A stretch of 31,718 nucleotides of DNA from Guillardia theta CCMP2712. Its lineage: Eukaryota; Cryptophyceae; Pyrenomonadales; Geminigeraceae. The stretch lies in the NCBI RefSeq assembly GCF_000315625.1, contig NW_005434602.1:130719-162436 (forward strand), in the 5' to 3' direction. How positions within the stretch are numbered: position 1 is the first letter of the stretch; the number at the start of each line of letters is the position of its first letter. The position numbers and the translations under genes were made by a program. Below are positions 20,605-30,616 of this stretch, piece after piece. The notes below the pieces were generated by a model. It was not told where the DNA came from. It searched no databases and saw only the letters and a list, made by a program, of their open reading frames with translations.

Positions 20605-22732
20605 ATGCGGCCAGTCGCAGGTGCACTAGCGTTACTCTGCTTCCTGGTCCCTCCCTCCTCTCCCCTTCCCTCCCTCCCTCCCTCCTCTCCCCTTCCCTCC
20701 CTCCCTCCCTCCTCTCCCCTTCCCTCCCTCCCTCCTCTCTCTCCCTCTCTTCCTTCCTTCATTCCCCTCCCCTCTTTCCTCCCTGTGCCTTTGCGTCATT
20801 CTCGCCTCTGCCCCACACAGCGGACTCGCTCTTCCCGCTCTGTTTCCTTGCTGGCTACAGGGATTGCAGGCTTGCCTCCCAGTGGTCGACGATGTCATGC
20901 TGCTCTGTCTCCTCACTTTGGGCTGGATGGCGTGTACGGCAAGAGAAGAGATGGCATGGTGAGGACTTTTGCTGCCAAGGATGCTAGCGTGAGTGAGGGT
21001 CAGGATCGGCAGAGTGTGAGTCTACAGAGATGGGCGGAGGAGCAGGGCTGCTACATCAGCGAAAAGTTGAGCTGGGAACGAGGGGTGCCGCTGAACAAGG
21101 GGATGCGATACGAGGAATCTGGGCATTGGAGCAAGTGGAGGAGGGAGAGGTGGTGATGAGACTAGCGAATTCCGCTTCATTTCGGATCTCAGGCGACTTT
21201 ATACGACAGTCCTCGAGCTTAGCCGAGGGGGTTCAGGCGCTGGAAGCAAGCGAGGGAAGGCTTGCTGACGACCTGCTCCTGACCCTCTACCTCGCTAGCT
21301 CGAGAAAGAAAGAGGGTTCGTTCCCTTTCTCGGAATACGTTCGCTCGCTGCCCCTTGAGAAGCCGGACCTTCCCATCTTCTGGGACTCAGCAGAGCTGCA
21401 GACGCTGCCGAGGATGACGATGACGCTGGTGGAGGCGATGAGAGAGGAGTACGAGGACTACTCGAGCAAGATCCGCAAGGTAACGGAAGCCCTCCAGGTG
21501 CAGGTGGACGATGAGGACGTCAAGTGGGGGTACGCGATGGTGAAATCCCGAGCGCTGAGGGAGAAGGTGGTGAAAGGAAGCTCAGGGCAGGATGTGCCTG
21601 AGACGTTGGAGCGATACTGCTTCCCGCTCGCCGACATGTTCAATCATGAGCCTTCGGCTGTGCCTCCCCCAGCAAGCGACCTGCTGCGGCAGGCGGACGT
21701 ACACAGGGGCCCTTCAGTTCGCGGCTCGGTGGTGGGCGATCACTTTGAGTTCACAGCCACTCGAGCCATCCCAGCTGGCAGTGAAGTCAGCTGGACTTAT
21801 GGCCAACTGACGAATGAGGAGCTCCTCTTGCGCTACGGCTTCGTCCCCTCTCCTCCGTTGCACGGAGACTCGAGGATCGGGTTCTCCCTCCCCTCGTCGA
21901 TCTTCGAGACCTCTCTACAGTCGCTCAGCAAGGACCGAGCTGGGGTGACGAAGGAGTTGATGGAGAGGAAGCGATCACTGCTTCAACAGCTGGAGGTCAT
22001 CGAGACTGGTTCCTCCCCTTCCACTAGCAGCAGATGCTGACCGGTCAGCAGCAGGCGATCTCAAGTTCGATATCAACCTCGGGGCTGAGCCGATGCTTAT
22101 CCGCAAGGAAGGCCTGCCGGTTCCGATGATGCTGGTATCAAAGATCATGTGCTTGTGCTCTGGCGAGGAGCTCGCAACAGTCTGCCTGTCGACATCCGAC
22201 GAGGCATGTGGGAGAATAGGTCAACCGCGGTCTACCTATGGCCCGCATGCTGACTTGCTGCTAGACATTGACAATGAGATAAGAGCGGTGAGGTGGACAA
22301 GCTGGTTGCTATCTCAGGTGCTGAACGCGATCGTATCCTCCTGCCGCTCCTGACCTTGAGGTAGGTGTACGAGCAGATGTTTGGAGGAGACGCCGGCAAG
22401 CAGACTCCTCCACCTGACTTGTCTAGGCGTGCGCGGATGGCTGAAGAAGTGCAACGAGGTAAGCAGGGTCTGTGCTGATGATGAATGAGTTGATGGCTCG
22501 AGTGGCAGAGGAGAGGCGGGTGCTGGCAACTGCGGTCAAGCTGATGGAGATCAAGTCGCAAGAGCTTGAGCAAGAGCTGGGGTCGAGCAAGGCAAGCTCG
22601 GCTGGCGCTGGCCCGAAGAGAGGGTTCGGGCAAGGGCAGCAGGCGAGCAAGAAGATCAAGGTGAGTGGAGGAGCTGCAACATGTTCAAGATTGATGTCTG
22701 AGAGGAACTTGTAGAAGAAGAACCGGCAGTGA
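20605..22732 (+). CDS. SET-domain lysine methyltransferase, Rubisco-LSMT/SETD3-SETD6 group
   Basis: The core reads RWAEEQGCYISEK, then RGIWALEQVEEGEVV, DMFNHEP (the conserved SET NH motif), and EVSWTYGQLTNEELLLRYGF (catalytic Tyr region). After that come a Rubis-subs-bind-like C-terminal part and a basic SKKIKKKNRQ end. Downstream introns are 22009-22051 (or -22054), 22318-22364 (or 22288-22364), 22459-22508 and 22661-22714, with the stop at 22730-22732. The frame breaks at an A-run at 21062-21065. Adding one A gives a continuous SEKVELGTRG and the normal SET start; about 644 residues result. The proposed start (20605) gives a signal-like segment (MRPVAGALALLCFL) followed by Pro/Ser repeats, which could be targeting sequence or could be intron. 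A later ATG at 20956 is a fallback. The family methylates protein lysine (or actin histidine, SETD3); the substrate here is unknown. Confidence 0.75.
20650..20752 (+). repeat. 27-nt pyrimidine minisatellite, about 3-4 copies
   Basis: Units of CCTCTCCCCTTCCCTCCCTC type repeat in tandem. If translated in the SET-gene frame they give LPSLPPSSP repeats. They may equally be part of an intron or leader. Confidence 0.85.
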
Positions 22733-23327
22733 GGAGAAATGCGATCTCTTTGGTTACTGCATTGCCCTGCCGTAGACACGCTGAACGTAGGACGAGAGAG
22801 AAGCTACAACACGGCAGATCAAAGGTGTTCGTCCGTCAAGGTCCTCCTACCACAGCAGGCGGATTGCTTCTGCCCTCGGATCTCTCGGCCGGGGTCTCGT
22901 CTGCTCTGCTAGCTAGTAAACAATTTGCTTTATTGACTGAAAAAGAAAGGCAAACCGGAGCAAACAAAGGAGGACGAGGATAATGCCTACAAACCCGCCT
23001 CAATAAAATACTAGGAGACGAAGGAGGCAGCGAAAACCGCTAGTAGTTGTTGTTCCTCTCCTCTCTTGACTGGGCTTTAAAAAAAAATCAACTCGGAATG
23101 ATGCGGGGTTGAGGTCGGCGGGGAGGGAGAAGGGAGCAGGAGATCATAGAAAAGACGTCTTGAGATTGGTACCTGGAAAGGAGGAAGGAGGAGAGGAGGA
23201 GAAGGTGGGGAGGAGGAGGAGAGGAGGAGGAGGAGAGGAGGAGGAGAGGGAGAGAGAAGAAGAGGAGGAGGAGCAAGCAGAAGCGACTGGAAGCGAGGTA
23301 GGGTGGAAGGCCCCGCGAGCAAACGGC
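22733..23327. other. Intergenic spacer before the SAM-domain gene
   Basis: The spacer is about 595 nt. An AATAAA hexamer lies at 23002-23007 and an A-run at 23080-23088. The part from about 23120 to 23275 is purine-rich (GAGGAG), forming a likely leader for the next gene. No separate gene is seen; the open frame at 23109-23477 is mainly low-complexity Glu/Arg. Confidence 0.55.
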
Positions 23328-25969
23328 ATGAGCGACGGCAGAGAAGAAATGAGGGATGAGAACCCAAGACTGACGATCCCAAAGCTCAACATGCGACCGA
23401 AAGTAAACCACCATCATGGTGAGAGGAGGAGGAGGAGGAGGAGGAGGAGAGAAAACGGGGAGGACGAGGAGGGGTAGAGGAAATCTCGAAGTATCCTAGT
23501 TGACAAGAGGGCAGGGGATGCTGGTCTAGGCTCGCCACAGGAGGTGGAAGAGCTTCTGCTCAGCGCTCGGGTGCACAGATGGCTGATGACCTTGGGCTTA
23601 GAAGAGTGCATGACATCGTTTGCTCAGAAAGGTGAGAAGCTCGTGTGCCATGGTGGGTGAACGTGCGATGTAGGGATCAGAAGTGAAGATCTAGTTGAGT
23701 TCTCTCAAGAGACTGAAGAGATGCTGCAGAGTATGGGCGTGCGAAGGTGAGAATCATATGGGGGGGCAACGATGGTGCCTCTCTTCCATGACGGTCGTTG
23801 TGCAGGATGGGGGATCGAGCCAAGTTGAGGTTGTGGGCCAGTCAAGCTCACGATGCGTATCAGCAAGATCTCAGGTGTATCATGAGAGGAGACGAGACGA
23901 GACGGGACGAGACGAGACGAGACGAGACGACATCTGAAATGACGTGTTGTGTTGTGTGTGTGTTGTGTTGTGTTGTGCTGTGCTGTGTTGCGTTGTTATG
24001 GGATGTGTACATTCTTCTCTGAAATGTGGGGATGGCAGGCAACACATCAAGTACTTGTTTCCAAGGGTTCCCACTGGCATTGAGCCCGAGATACAATACA
24101 GCCGGAGGAAGAGTGAGGTCGCGTCTGATCCGCATAGCGAAACTTCATCGGGCGAGGACGACCTCGATGCCAACAGGCTGTTCTGCTGGGCTCTAGTTGA
24201 GCAGGTACCCCCTGCCCATGGGGAATGCCGTCGTCTCACCCTTGGGTGGTCCAGGGGATCACTGACTATCATCGCAAGAGCGCTCCTGTCGCGCAGCCGA
24301 GGAGGAGTCCAGCTGAGCGAGTAGGCAGCCACGATTTTCCCTCCCTCCCTCCCTCACTCACTCACTCACTCACTCACTCACTCACTCACTCACTCACTCA
24401 CTCACTCACTCACTCACTCACTCACTCACTCACTCACTCACTCACTCACTCACTCACTCACTCACTAGGAAGTCTCGATGTCTGGAAGGAGAGGGCAAGA
24501 GGATGAAGGAGACCCGAAGAGGCTGAGCAATGACAGCCCGGCCTCGCCACATGCGGAATCTTCGTCTATGAATCAGCAGATATCTCCATCCGCAACACAA
24601 GACCTAGAATTGCTACCAGCTGGTGGACCAGGACAAGTTTGGACGGGCGTTTGGCTATGGGAGAACACTGTCAAGTCTCGAGGGAGCAGGAGGGAGGGAG
24701 GAGAGATCGATCTCCTGCTGCTGGGAAGGATGGAGAGTCCGGCAAGAGTGTGCGTGAGAAGATCGGGGAGCTGCTGAGACAACTTGAAGCTCAGGTTTCA
24801 CTCCTAGCTCCTCCTCCACAACCACTACCACCTTCTCCTTCTCCTCCTTCACCACCACCACCTCCTTCACTTCCTCCTCCTTCACCACCACCTCCTCCTT
24901 CTCTTCCTCCTCCTTCTCTCTAACCTCCTCCTCCTTCACCTCTCCCTGCATTTCTTCCTTTCCTTTCATCAATCTCCATATTCTCATGTGTTCTTCTCCT
25001 CCCTGCTTCTCTTCCATCATCTGTGGACTTGGCTGTTCTCATCTCGTCTCCTCTCACTCCCTCGACTTATCGCACGCTGCAGTATCAGAGGGAACAACAG
25101 TTCAAACTTCATCTCAAACAGTCAGCGACAGTCAGGTAAAATCCCTCCTCCTCTTCTTCCACCACCACCACCTCCTCCTCATCCTCCTCCTCCTCCTCTT
25201 CCACCACCACCACCACCTCCCTCCTCCTAATCCACTACCACCACCTCCTCCTCCTCTGCCGCCGCCGCCGCCGCCGCCGCCTTTCTCCTTCTCCTCCTTC
25301 TCTTCCTCTTGTTGTTCTTCCCGTTTCTCTCAGCTGACCGATGGCAGCGTTGGCAGCCTGACGCTGGTCGAGGAGTCGCCGTGCGACATCAGCGGTAGCT
25401 CATCGAGGTAGTAGCAGGGAAGACGGTAGTCACTGACTCACCTTGTGCAGGAGCCACAGGTCATCGAAGTGGAGCAGGTGGACCCTGAGCGGAGCAGAGC
25501 TGACGACCATGAGAGAGAGGTCGTGAGGAGGAGGCTGAGCTGCTCTCCTGATGGCTCACGCAGGAGGACGCTGAAGAGGATGCTCCACGAGTGGGGGGTG
25601 AGAGTGACGTTGGAGGGTTTGCGAGCATGTTAGTGAGCATGTCTGCTTGCTACAGGAGGTTGTGTACCGCGTGAAGAGAGCAAGGTTCGTTGGGTTCTGC
25701 ATGATGGCGAAGAGGAACAAAGTAAGATCTGCTACTCGAGTCTCTCGGTCGCCGTGACTTCCTCCCCTCTCTTGCAGAGCACAAAGAGAAAGATTTTCCG
25801 GCGGCTCAAGAAGTTGAGGGGCAAGAGGAAAGAGGGCGAGAGCTGCCTGCTTCGAGCAGACCATTCCTCCTCCTCTCAGCTCCACAAAGCATCTTCTACG
25901 ATGTTTGGGATGGGCCAGAAAGCAGCAGGCAAAGAAACGTCATCTTCGTCCTTCTTCCCTGGATGGTAA
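23328..25969 (+). CDS. SAM-domain protein with many short introns
   Basis: Exons that keep phase: 23328-23402, 23478-23631, 23674-23746, 23806-23874, 24039-24204, 24255-24320, 24469-24636, 24690-24794, 25083-25130 (or -25135), then 25451-25597, 25656-25721 and 25778-25969. A piece near 25334-25407 (LTDGSVGSLTLVEESP) looks coding but its phase does not fit both sides, so that junction is unresolved. Length is about 450-470 residues. A sterile alpha motif spans exons 2-4: RVHRWLMTLGLEECMTSF, then GIRSEDLVEF, MGVRRMGDRAKLRLW. SAM domains mediate protein-protein (sometimes RNA) contacts and polymerise. The rest is charged and basic (KSTKRKIFRRLKKLRGKRK near the end, a possible nuclear signal), with no catalytic domain. 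Introns of 148-288 nt carry microsatellites; the others are 42-75 nt. The start ATG (23328) and first intron are less certain. Confidence 0.65.
23891..23930. repeat. (ACGAG)n pentanucleotide microsatellite
   Basis: About eight copies of GACGA/ACGAG, one with a G substitution, inside the intron of the SAM-domain gene after the exon ending at 23874. Confidence 0.9.
23943..23998. repeat. (TGTTG)n pentanucleotide microsatellite
   Basis: A run of TGTTG/TGCTG/TGTGTG units lies 12 bases after the ACGAG array in the same intron. Two unrelated pentamers thus lie side by side. Confidence 0.85.
24353..24466. repeat. (CTCA)n microsatellite, about 28 copies, reaching a splice acceptor
   Basis: A perfect CTCA array of about 114 nt fills most of the 148-nt intron (24321-24468) of the SAM-domain gene and runs directly into the TAG acceptor. 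It would serve as, or displace, the polypyrimidine tract, and its length may affect splicing. Confidence 0.95.
24806..24925. repeat. (CCT/CCA)n compound microsatellite in intron
   Basis: A run of CCTCCT, CCACCA and CTTCTC units in the 288-nt intron (24795-25082) of the SAM-domain gene. A similar tract fills the next intron (25143-25320). Confidence 0.85.
25258..25281. repeat. (GCC)8 trinucleotide run
   Basis: A perfect GCC run within the pyrimidine-rich intron before the 25334 acceptor of the SAM-domain gene. Confidence 0.9.
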
Positions 25970-26020
25970 GAGAGAAACGTGACGACAAGACTGCAAGGAG
26001 CCAAGGCTGATAAGGAGGAG

Positions 26021-26358
26021 ATGGCTGTGGTAGAGGAGGATGCGGAGGAGGAGGAGGAGGAGGAGGAGGAGGAGAGTAAACATGACATCCCCTACAGGTT
26101 TCTGATTACCGACCATTACGTTCCTTCGACCTCCCCCAGCTCGCGTCCAGCTCACCCCCGCCTGCCATCCCCTCGAACCTCCATGGGCCTGTCAGGTGGG
26201 ATCGTTCGGACCCCAGCTGGGGTTGAGCTGGGCGTATCAGGTGGTTACGATGCGAGGCGGGCTCGAGCGGTGTTTTTCACCTACTTCTTCCACGCGCAAG
26301 AGAATGAGAGGGCCGACGTGCGCAATGAAACGAATGATAAGGGAGGAGGAGGAGGAAG

Positions 26359-26434
<76 letters not shown>

Positions 26435-26884
26435 AGGCCCGAGCGAGCAAAGGGAGATTATGGCCGAACATCCGCTGGTACAGGTGACGTCATCCACTCT
26501 CGAGGTGATGGTGAGCTGGGAGGTGGCTGGAGGTTGACCCAGCCGTCTTCGAGAGGTAACGACTCCCGTAACCGCTGGCCTTCCGCTGACGGCTGCACAG
26601 CGTCGATTCCCGAGTGCGCAGGTCGGGGAGCAGGACTAAGAGGGAACTGGGCGGGAGAAGGAGTAAGACGGCTAGGGGCAGGAGCAGAGGCAGGACAAGC
26701 TACAGGAGGAGGAGGAGGAGGAGCGGGTGTAGGTGCAGCGGTAGGAGTAGGAGAAGGAGGAGGGGACGGAAGAGGAAGAAGAGGAGAGTCGTTGCCAATG
26801 CGGGAGAGCATATTGAGGACGAGAAATCTCATCACTTCTCCTCGAACGGGCTTTCGAGATTTTCTCTGCTCCACCACAGCCTGA
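26021..26884 (+). other. Low-complexity open frame of doubtful coding status
   Basis: An ATG at 26021 opens 287 codons to a stop at 26882-26884. The product would have poly-Glu (about 8-18), a Ser/Pro part, then an Ala-Gly run from the GGAGCA hexamer and Gly-rich sequence. No domain is recognisable. A second frame in the same place gives Glu-Gln repeats instead, with plausible splice sites (CAG/GTGACG near 26482), so the true coding frame, if any, is unclear. The composition mostly reflects the purine microsatellites. No phase-compatible short splice from the preceding SAM-domain gene into this frame was found. Confidence 0.25.
26361..26434. repeat. (GGAGCA)n hexanucleotide repeat, about 12 copies
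   Basis: A perfect hexamer array. The same hexamer recurs at 31461-31536 in a zinc-finger gene intron. Depending on frame it would code Glu-Gln, Ala-Gly or Arg-Ser. Confidence 0.95.
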
Positions 26885-26980
26885 TGAAGAGCATGACCAA
26901 CGATATAATACACAACACAACACTCAGTCTCCCCTGCTATCCTGCTCCTTCTCTCTCTTCCGCGCCTGCTCCACGCCATC

Positions 26981-27994
26981 TTAGCTGCTACTCTCATCCT
27001 TCTCCATGAACTCATGCAGGAAGTGAAACATGAACATCGCTGCTCCGTTGGACACAAACGACTTGCAGATCCCGGGCCCGATGCCTCGAAACGTTCTTGC
27101 CAACCCTTCCTCCTTGACGATCTCTCGGATCAGCCTGATCGTGGTCTTGTTCCCGTAGTTGCTGGTCCTGTCTGCCTGTACCCGCGACTTGACGACCTCG
27201 ATCGGCCATGCCAGCAGCCATCCGATGGTCGCACACACTCCTCCCTTCACGAACGGGCCCACGACAGGAGCGTTCACAACGTCAGGGATGAGGCGAACGG
27301 CATAGTCATTGAGGATGAAGAAAGTTCCGAGCATGAAGGTCGACCGCCAAAACGTGGGCCCCATGCCCTTGTACAGCTCCTTCACCTGCAGCCCAGCGTT
27401 GACAAGGGTGTGCTGGCTCTGAGGAGAGATGAGCCAAGACTGTCCGGTCTGCCTCCTGATCTTGATCAGAGCCAGAGGAGTTTCTATCACACTCCTCGAC
27501 GCTGCAGATACTATCCCCCCAGCCACCACTGCCCCTCGCAACCCTCCTGTCCCAGGTATGGGCTCAGCCAGGATCGTTCCTTCGCACGCTGCAAAAGTGC
27601 CCCCGTACGCACCCAGCACGATCCCACCAAAGATGGAGCCACCGGTCAAGGCCGGGACGAGACCGCGGTAAAATCCCTTGACACCTTCTGTTTTGTACAC
27701 ATAACGAACAACATCCATCGACGTGCAGTTGCGGTGAGACGCCTGCGCCTGCATCTTCGTCTTCACGGTGTCGAAAGGATGTCCCGCGAGAGGAGAAGTC
27801 GCTCCGTAAACCATCCCAGCCAGCAACCCGACCACCGCTTCGGTCGTGGCGTTGCCTTTCCCTGCTAACTCCCCCTTGAAGGAGCTCCGCTTCACGTCGG
27901 GGGCGTGCGATGGAGGACTGGACACGGGGACGCGAGCGATGGTCATGGTGTTCATCGCAATCGAGTGATACTCGAACTCCAATGTCGCATCCAT
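26981..27994 (-). CDS. Mitochondrial carrier family (SLC25) protein
   Basis: A single uninterrupted frame of 337 residues, near the usual 300-340 for the family. The three-fold repeat structure is visible. The signature Px[DE]xx[KR] motifs are HPFDTVKTKMQ (P73), TPLALIKIRRQ (P173, with Leu in place of the acidic residue) and WPIEVVKSRVQ (P264). Six hydrophobic helices and the EGVKGFYRGL and EEGLARTFRGIGPGI matrix-helix motifs are present. Carriers exchange small metabolites across the mitochondrial inner membrane. The altered second signature is common in amino-acid and acylcarnitine-type members, but I cannot name the substrate. The first ATG (27994) was used; Met14 or Met17 would remove a non-conserved lead. 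It is the only intronless full-length gene in the window. Confidence 0.9.
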   Translation of the reverse strand: MDATLEFEYHSIAMNTMTIARVPVSSPPSHAPDVKRSSFKGELAGKGNATTEAVVGLLAGMVYGATSPLAGHPFDTVKTKMQAQASHRNCTSMDVVRYVYKTEGVKGFYRGLVPALTGGSIFGGIVLGAYGGTFAACEGTILAEPIPGTGGLRGAVVAGGIVSAASRSVIETPLALIKIRRQTGQSWLISPQSQHTLVNAGLQVKELYKGMGPTFWRSTFMLGTFFILNDYAVRLIPDVVNAPVVGPFVKGGVCATIGWLLAWPIEVVKSRVQADRTSNYGNKTTIRLIREIVKEEGLARTFRGIGPGICKSFVSNGAAMFMFHFLHEFMEKDESSS

Positions 27995-29069
27995 CGATCA
28001 CTTCCTCTAGCTCCACACCGCAGCTCGTGCACCCACTGCCCGTCGACCCCAGAAGCAGAGAACGCCTGAGATAGACAGTGAGATCAAGATCAATGCATGA
28101 AAACTTCAAGAGAGAAGTAAGATATCAAACTTCTGACAACGATACCCTCGTTCTTTCTCCCTTGCGGTCCCTACCATCCCCGAAGCCCCTCCTACTCCCT
28201 TCCCCACTCCGTGGACATTGCCTTGCCCCTCTCCCCTCATACTCTCCTCGCTCCACTCTATCCAGTCACCAGCTCCACCTTCCTCGTCTCCTCCTCTTCT
28301 CCCTGCACTCTTCGCGTCTCCTCTCCCTCCTCGCGCCATTGTTCGCATTTCGTTTCCTCCCATGTCTTCCGCGATCTCCATTGGGTCACATGCAAACTCG
28401 GGGAATCCCGAGGGGGTGGGGGTAGTTTTAGAGATTCCAGACCAGGGGGTACTGTAGCCGATCAGGATGGGGTGGTGGGTTAGGATAAGCGATCCTTCTA
28501 TTTACAGGTGGGTATTCGGAGAAATATTGAGGGGTAGGGGTAGTACTTGCAAGGGAGGAAGTTGGGGTAGGGGTTCTCTCAAGATTCTTTGCATGGGTAG
28601 GGTCCTACGGTGCATAGGGTCCTCCGATATAGAAGAGAACGAACATTTGAAAATTTTGAGTGAATGTATTGATTTTTAGCATAAATTTTCAACATTATAG
28701 ATAAAAGTTCAAATATTTCTGTAATTTCTAGGAACCGGTTCAAAGTGCAGTAGCGATGTAAGACCCACCGTTCACAAGTGGACAAAACAAATATTCTTTT
28801 TTACCTTTACACATTTTTTTTTTAAAAAAAATGTTACACTGCTGTTCAGCAGGGGGAACAGTAGTAGTAGTGGTTGTGCGAACAAAATGGCGGAGAGCAG
28901 CAGTGGAGTCGAACAGTAGCCCAACCGGAGCTGAGAGTTGGCGTCCTTGGGTAGACTCGACGAGGATCATGGGAAGAAAGACGAGGGAGAAAGATTCTGC
29001 TGGGAGGGAGAAGAAGCAGTAATGGGATTCGTGGGGCTCGATGGTTTCAGTTGAGCTCAATTGGAACAG
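27995..29069. other. Divergent intergenic region, carrier gene to SMYD-like gene
   Basis: About 1.1 kb separates two divergent starts and must hold both promoters. 28150-28370 is pyrimidine-rich on the + strand. 28390-28640 is rich in GGGGTAGGGG-like words, and 28640-28850 is AT-rich with T and A runs. No gene was recognised. The GGGGTA words resemble those in the 13.3-16.1 kb desert. Confidence 0.5.
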
Positions 29070-30611
29070 ATGCTGCCCGTAGCTTCGCTCACCCACCTCC
29101 TACTTGTCTCCTCCGTCCTTCTCCTCCTGTTTGTCAGCAATCTTAGGGCAGAGCCTGTGGTGATCGACACGCACTCAGCTCGTGGGCGGATCACCGTTGC
29201 GGATCGGAACTACGAGGTCGGGGAAGAAGTGCTAGCAGAGGCTGCCTCCTTGGTATGGCCTGCCAACTCGGACTCCTCCTTCGTCCTCAAGTTTCTCGAG
29301 GGAGGGGAGGAGGAGAGGGAGGCTATCTTGCAGCTCGCTCACTTGCCGACTGATGCCAAGACGGAGAGGATAGCTCGACTTCGTGCGGCAGCGGAGGAGG
29401 TGTACGACAGCATGCGGGAGAGGATGGAAGCAGCTGGGTGGGAGGAAGAGGATGTCCACAGGCTGCTGATCATCAAGGACACTAACTGCTTCCCTTTCTA
29501 CGGGAGGAGGGCCAGCGGGTACGAGGAGGGAACGAGCGTCGGAGCGGATCGCCTTGCGCTGTTCCCGCGCTGCGCTAAAGTGAACCATAGCTGCCGACCC
29601 AACGTGATGTTCTCCTCGCAGACGGAGGACGGGAAGCTGCGGCTGATAGCGATGAGGAGGATCGAGCGAGGAGAGGAAGTGACCTTCTCTTATCTCGGGG
29701 AGGACGGTGACGTAATGAGCAGAGAGGAGCGGAGGGAAAGGATGAGGGGAAAGGATTTCCTTTGCTCCTGTGCGAGGTGTGAAGGGGTCGACGATGTCAG
29801 AGGGATCCGATGCCCTGCTTGCGGCATCATCCGATATCCGCTGCCTGAGACGGCGGCGAAGGAGGAGGAGGAGGCTGGGAGCGCGGGTGGGGTGGTGGAG
29901 AGGGAAAAGTGGACGGCCTGCCGGTGTGAGGGGGAGGGCGGAGGGGATTCAGTCAGAGATCTGGTCGAGTGGGAGGAGGAGGCGGGGAGGAGGATGCTTC
30001 AGTTCCTCGGCAAGTGCAGAGACTTCGATAGGCAGCTTCCTGACCCGCGAGAGCTGGAGGAGATGGTGAAGGAGGCCCAAGGGAAACTGTCTCCCTCCCA
30101 CTTCCTCGTGGCGCAGGGACAGGAGCTGCTGGCAAAAGTCTGGTCCTCGTATGCACATAGGATGGAGAAGCGGGAAGACTTTGTGGCTCCCTTCCTGCTT
30201 TCCTCCCGAGATTGCCGAGGACGCGCTGCCCGGAGTTTCTTCCTGGCGATCCGAGTGAGGGAGGAGCTGGAGGAGAAGTGGGAGGAGGGGAGGGAGTGCA
30301 GCAAGGAGGAGACGGGAGTGAACAGCAAGAGGGGAGGGGAGGAGGGAGGAGGGAGGAGGGAGGGCGGCGAGAGGGCGGTCTTCTCCTGCACGAGGTTGGC
30401 ATTCAGCGCAGCAGAGAATCTGATGAGGAGCGAGATGAAGGAATGGAGGGAAGAGGCGGAAGACGTCACGAGGTACGTCAAGATGATGAAGAGAAGATAC
30501 GGGGAGGTGAGGACGACATGTCACGTTTCAGTTGTCCCTGAGTGCTCTTTGCTACAGGACGACGAAGATGTGAGGAAGATTGAAAGATTTGTCAACGAGC
30601 TGATAGTTTGA
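29070..30611 (+). CDS. SET-domain protein, SMYD/SET5-like, with N-terminal signal sequence
   Basis: Proposed exons 29070-30506 and 30558-30611 give 496 residues. The 51-nt intron has a clear GTGAGG donor and CTACAG acceptor but is a multiple of three without a stop, so an unspliced 513-residue form is also possible. Residues 1-28 (LLLVSSVLLLLFV core, then LRAEP) look like a cleavable signal peptide or membrane anchor. The SET core shows KVNHSCRPNVMF (about 170-181), GEEVTFSYLG (about 201-210) and a post-SET zinc site DFLCSCARC, followed by CPACG, as in SMYD and fungal SET5. No MYND finger is seen. The C-terminal part is helical with acidic runs (poly-Glu, Gly/Glu/Arg). SMYD-type enzymes methylate lysines, usually in the cytosol or nucleus, so a secretory signal is unexpected. 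The first in-frame ATG (29070) is used. Confidence 0.82.
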   Translation: MLPVASLTHLLLVSSVLLLLFVSNLRAEPVVIDTHSARGRITVADRNYEVGEEVLAEAASLVWPANSDSSFVLKFLEGGEEEREAILQLAHLPTDAKTERIARLRAAAEEVYDSMRERMEAAGWEEEDVHRLLIIKDTNCFPFYGRRASGYEEGTSVGADRLALFPRCAKVNHSCRPNVMFSSQTEDGKLRLIAMRRIERGEEVTFSYLGEDGDVMSREERRERMRGKDFLCSCARCEGVDDVRGIRCPACGIIRYPLPETAAKEEEEAGSAGGVVEREKWTACRCEGEGGGDSVRDLVEWEEEAGRRMLQFLGKCRDFDRQLPDPRELEEMVKEAQGKLSPSHFLVAQGQELLAKVWSSYAHRMEKREDFVAPFLLSSRDCRGRAARSFFLAIRVREELEEKWEEGRECSKEETGVNSKRGGEEGGGRREGGERAVFSCTRLAFSAAENLMRSEMKEWREEAEDVTRYVKMMKRRYGEVRTTCHVSVVPECSLLQDDEDVRKIERFVNELIV

Positions 30612-30616
30612 ACTGC

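Noticed and set aside
24353-24466. Possible CRISPR-like or minisatellite array
   Set aside because: It is a plain CTCA tetranucleotide microsatellite without spacers, in a eukaryotic intron.
27014-27868. 284-codon + strand frame opposite the mitochondrial carrier
   Set aside because: The - strand protein has all three carrier signatures; the + frame is compositional shadow.
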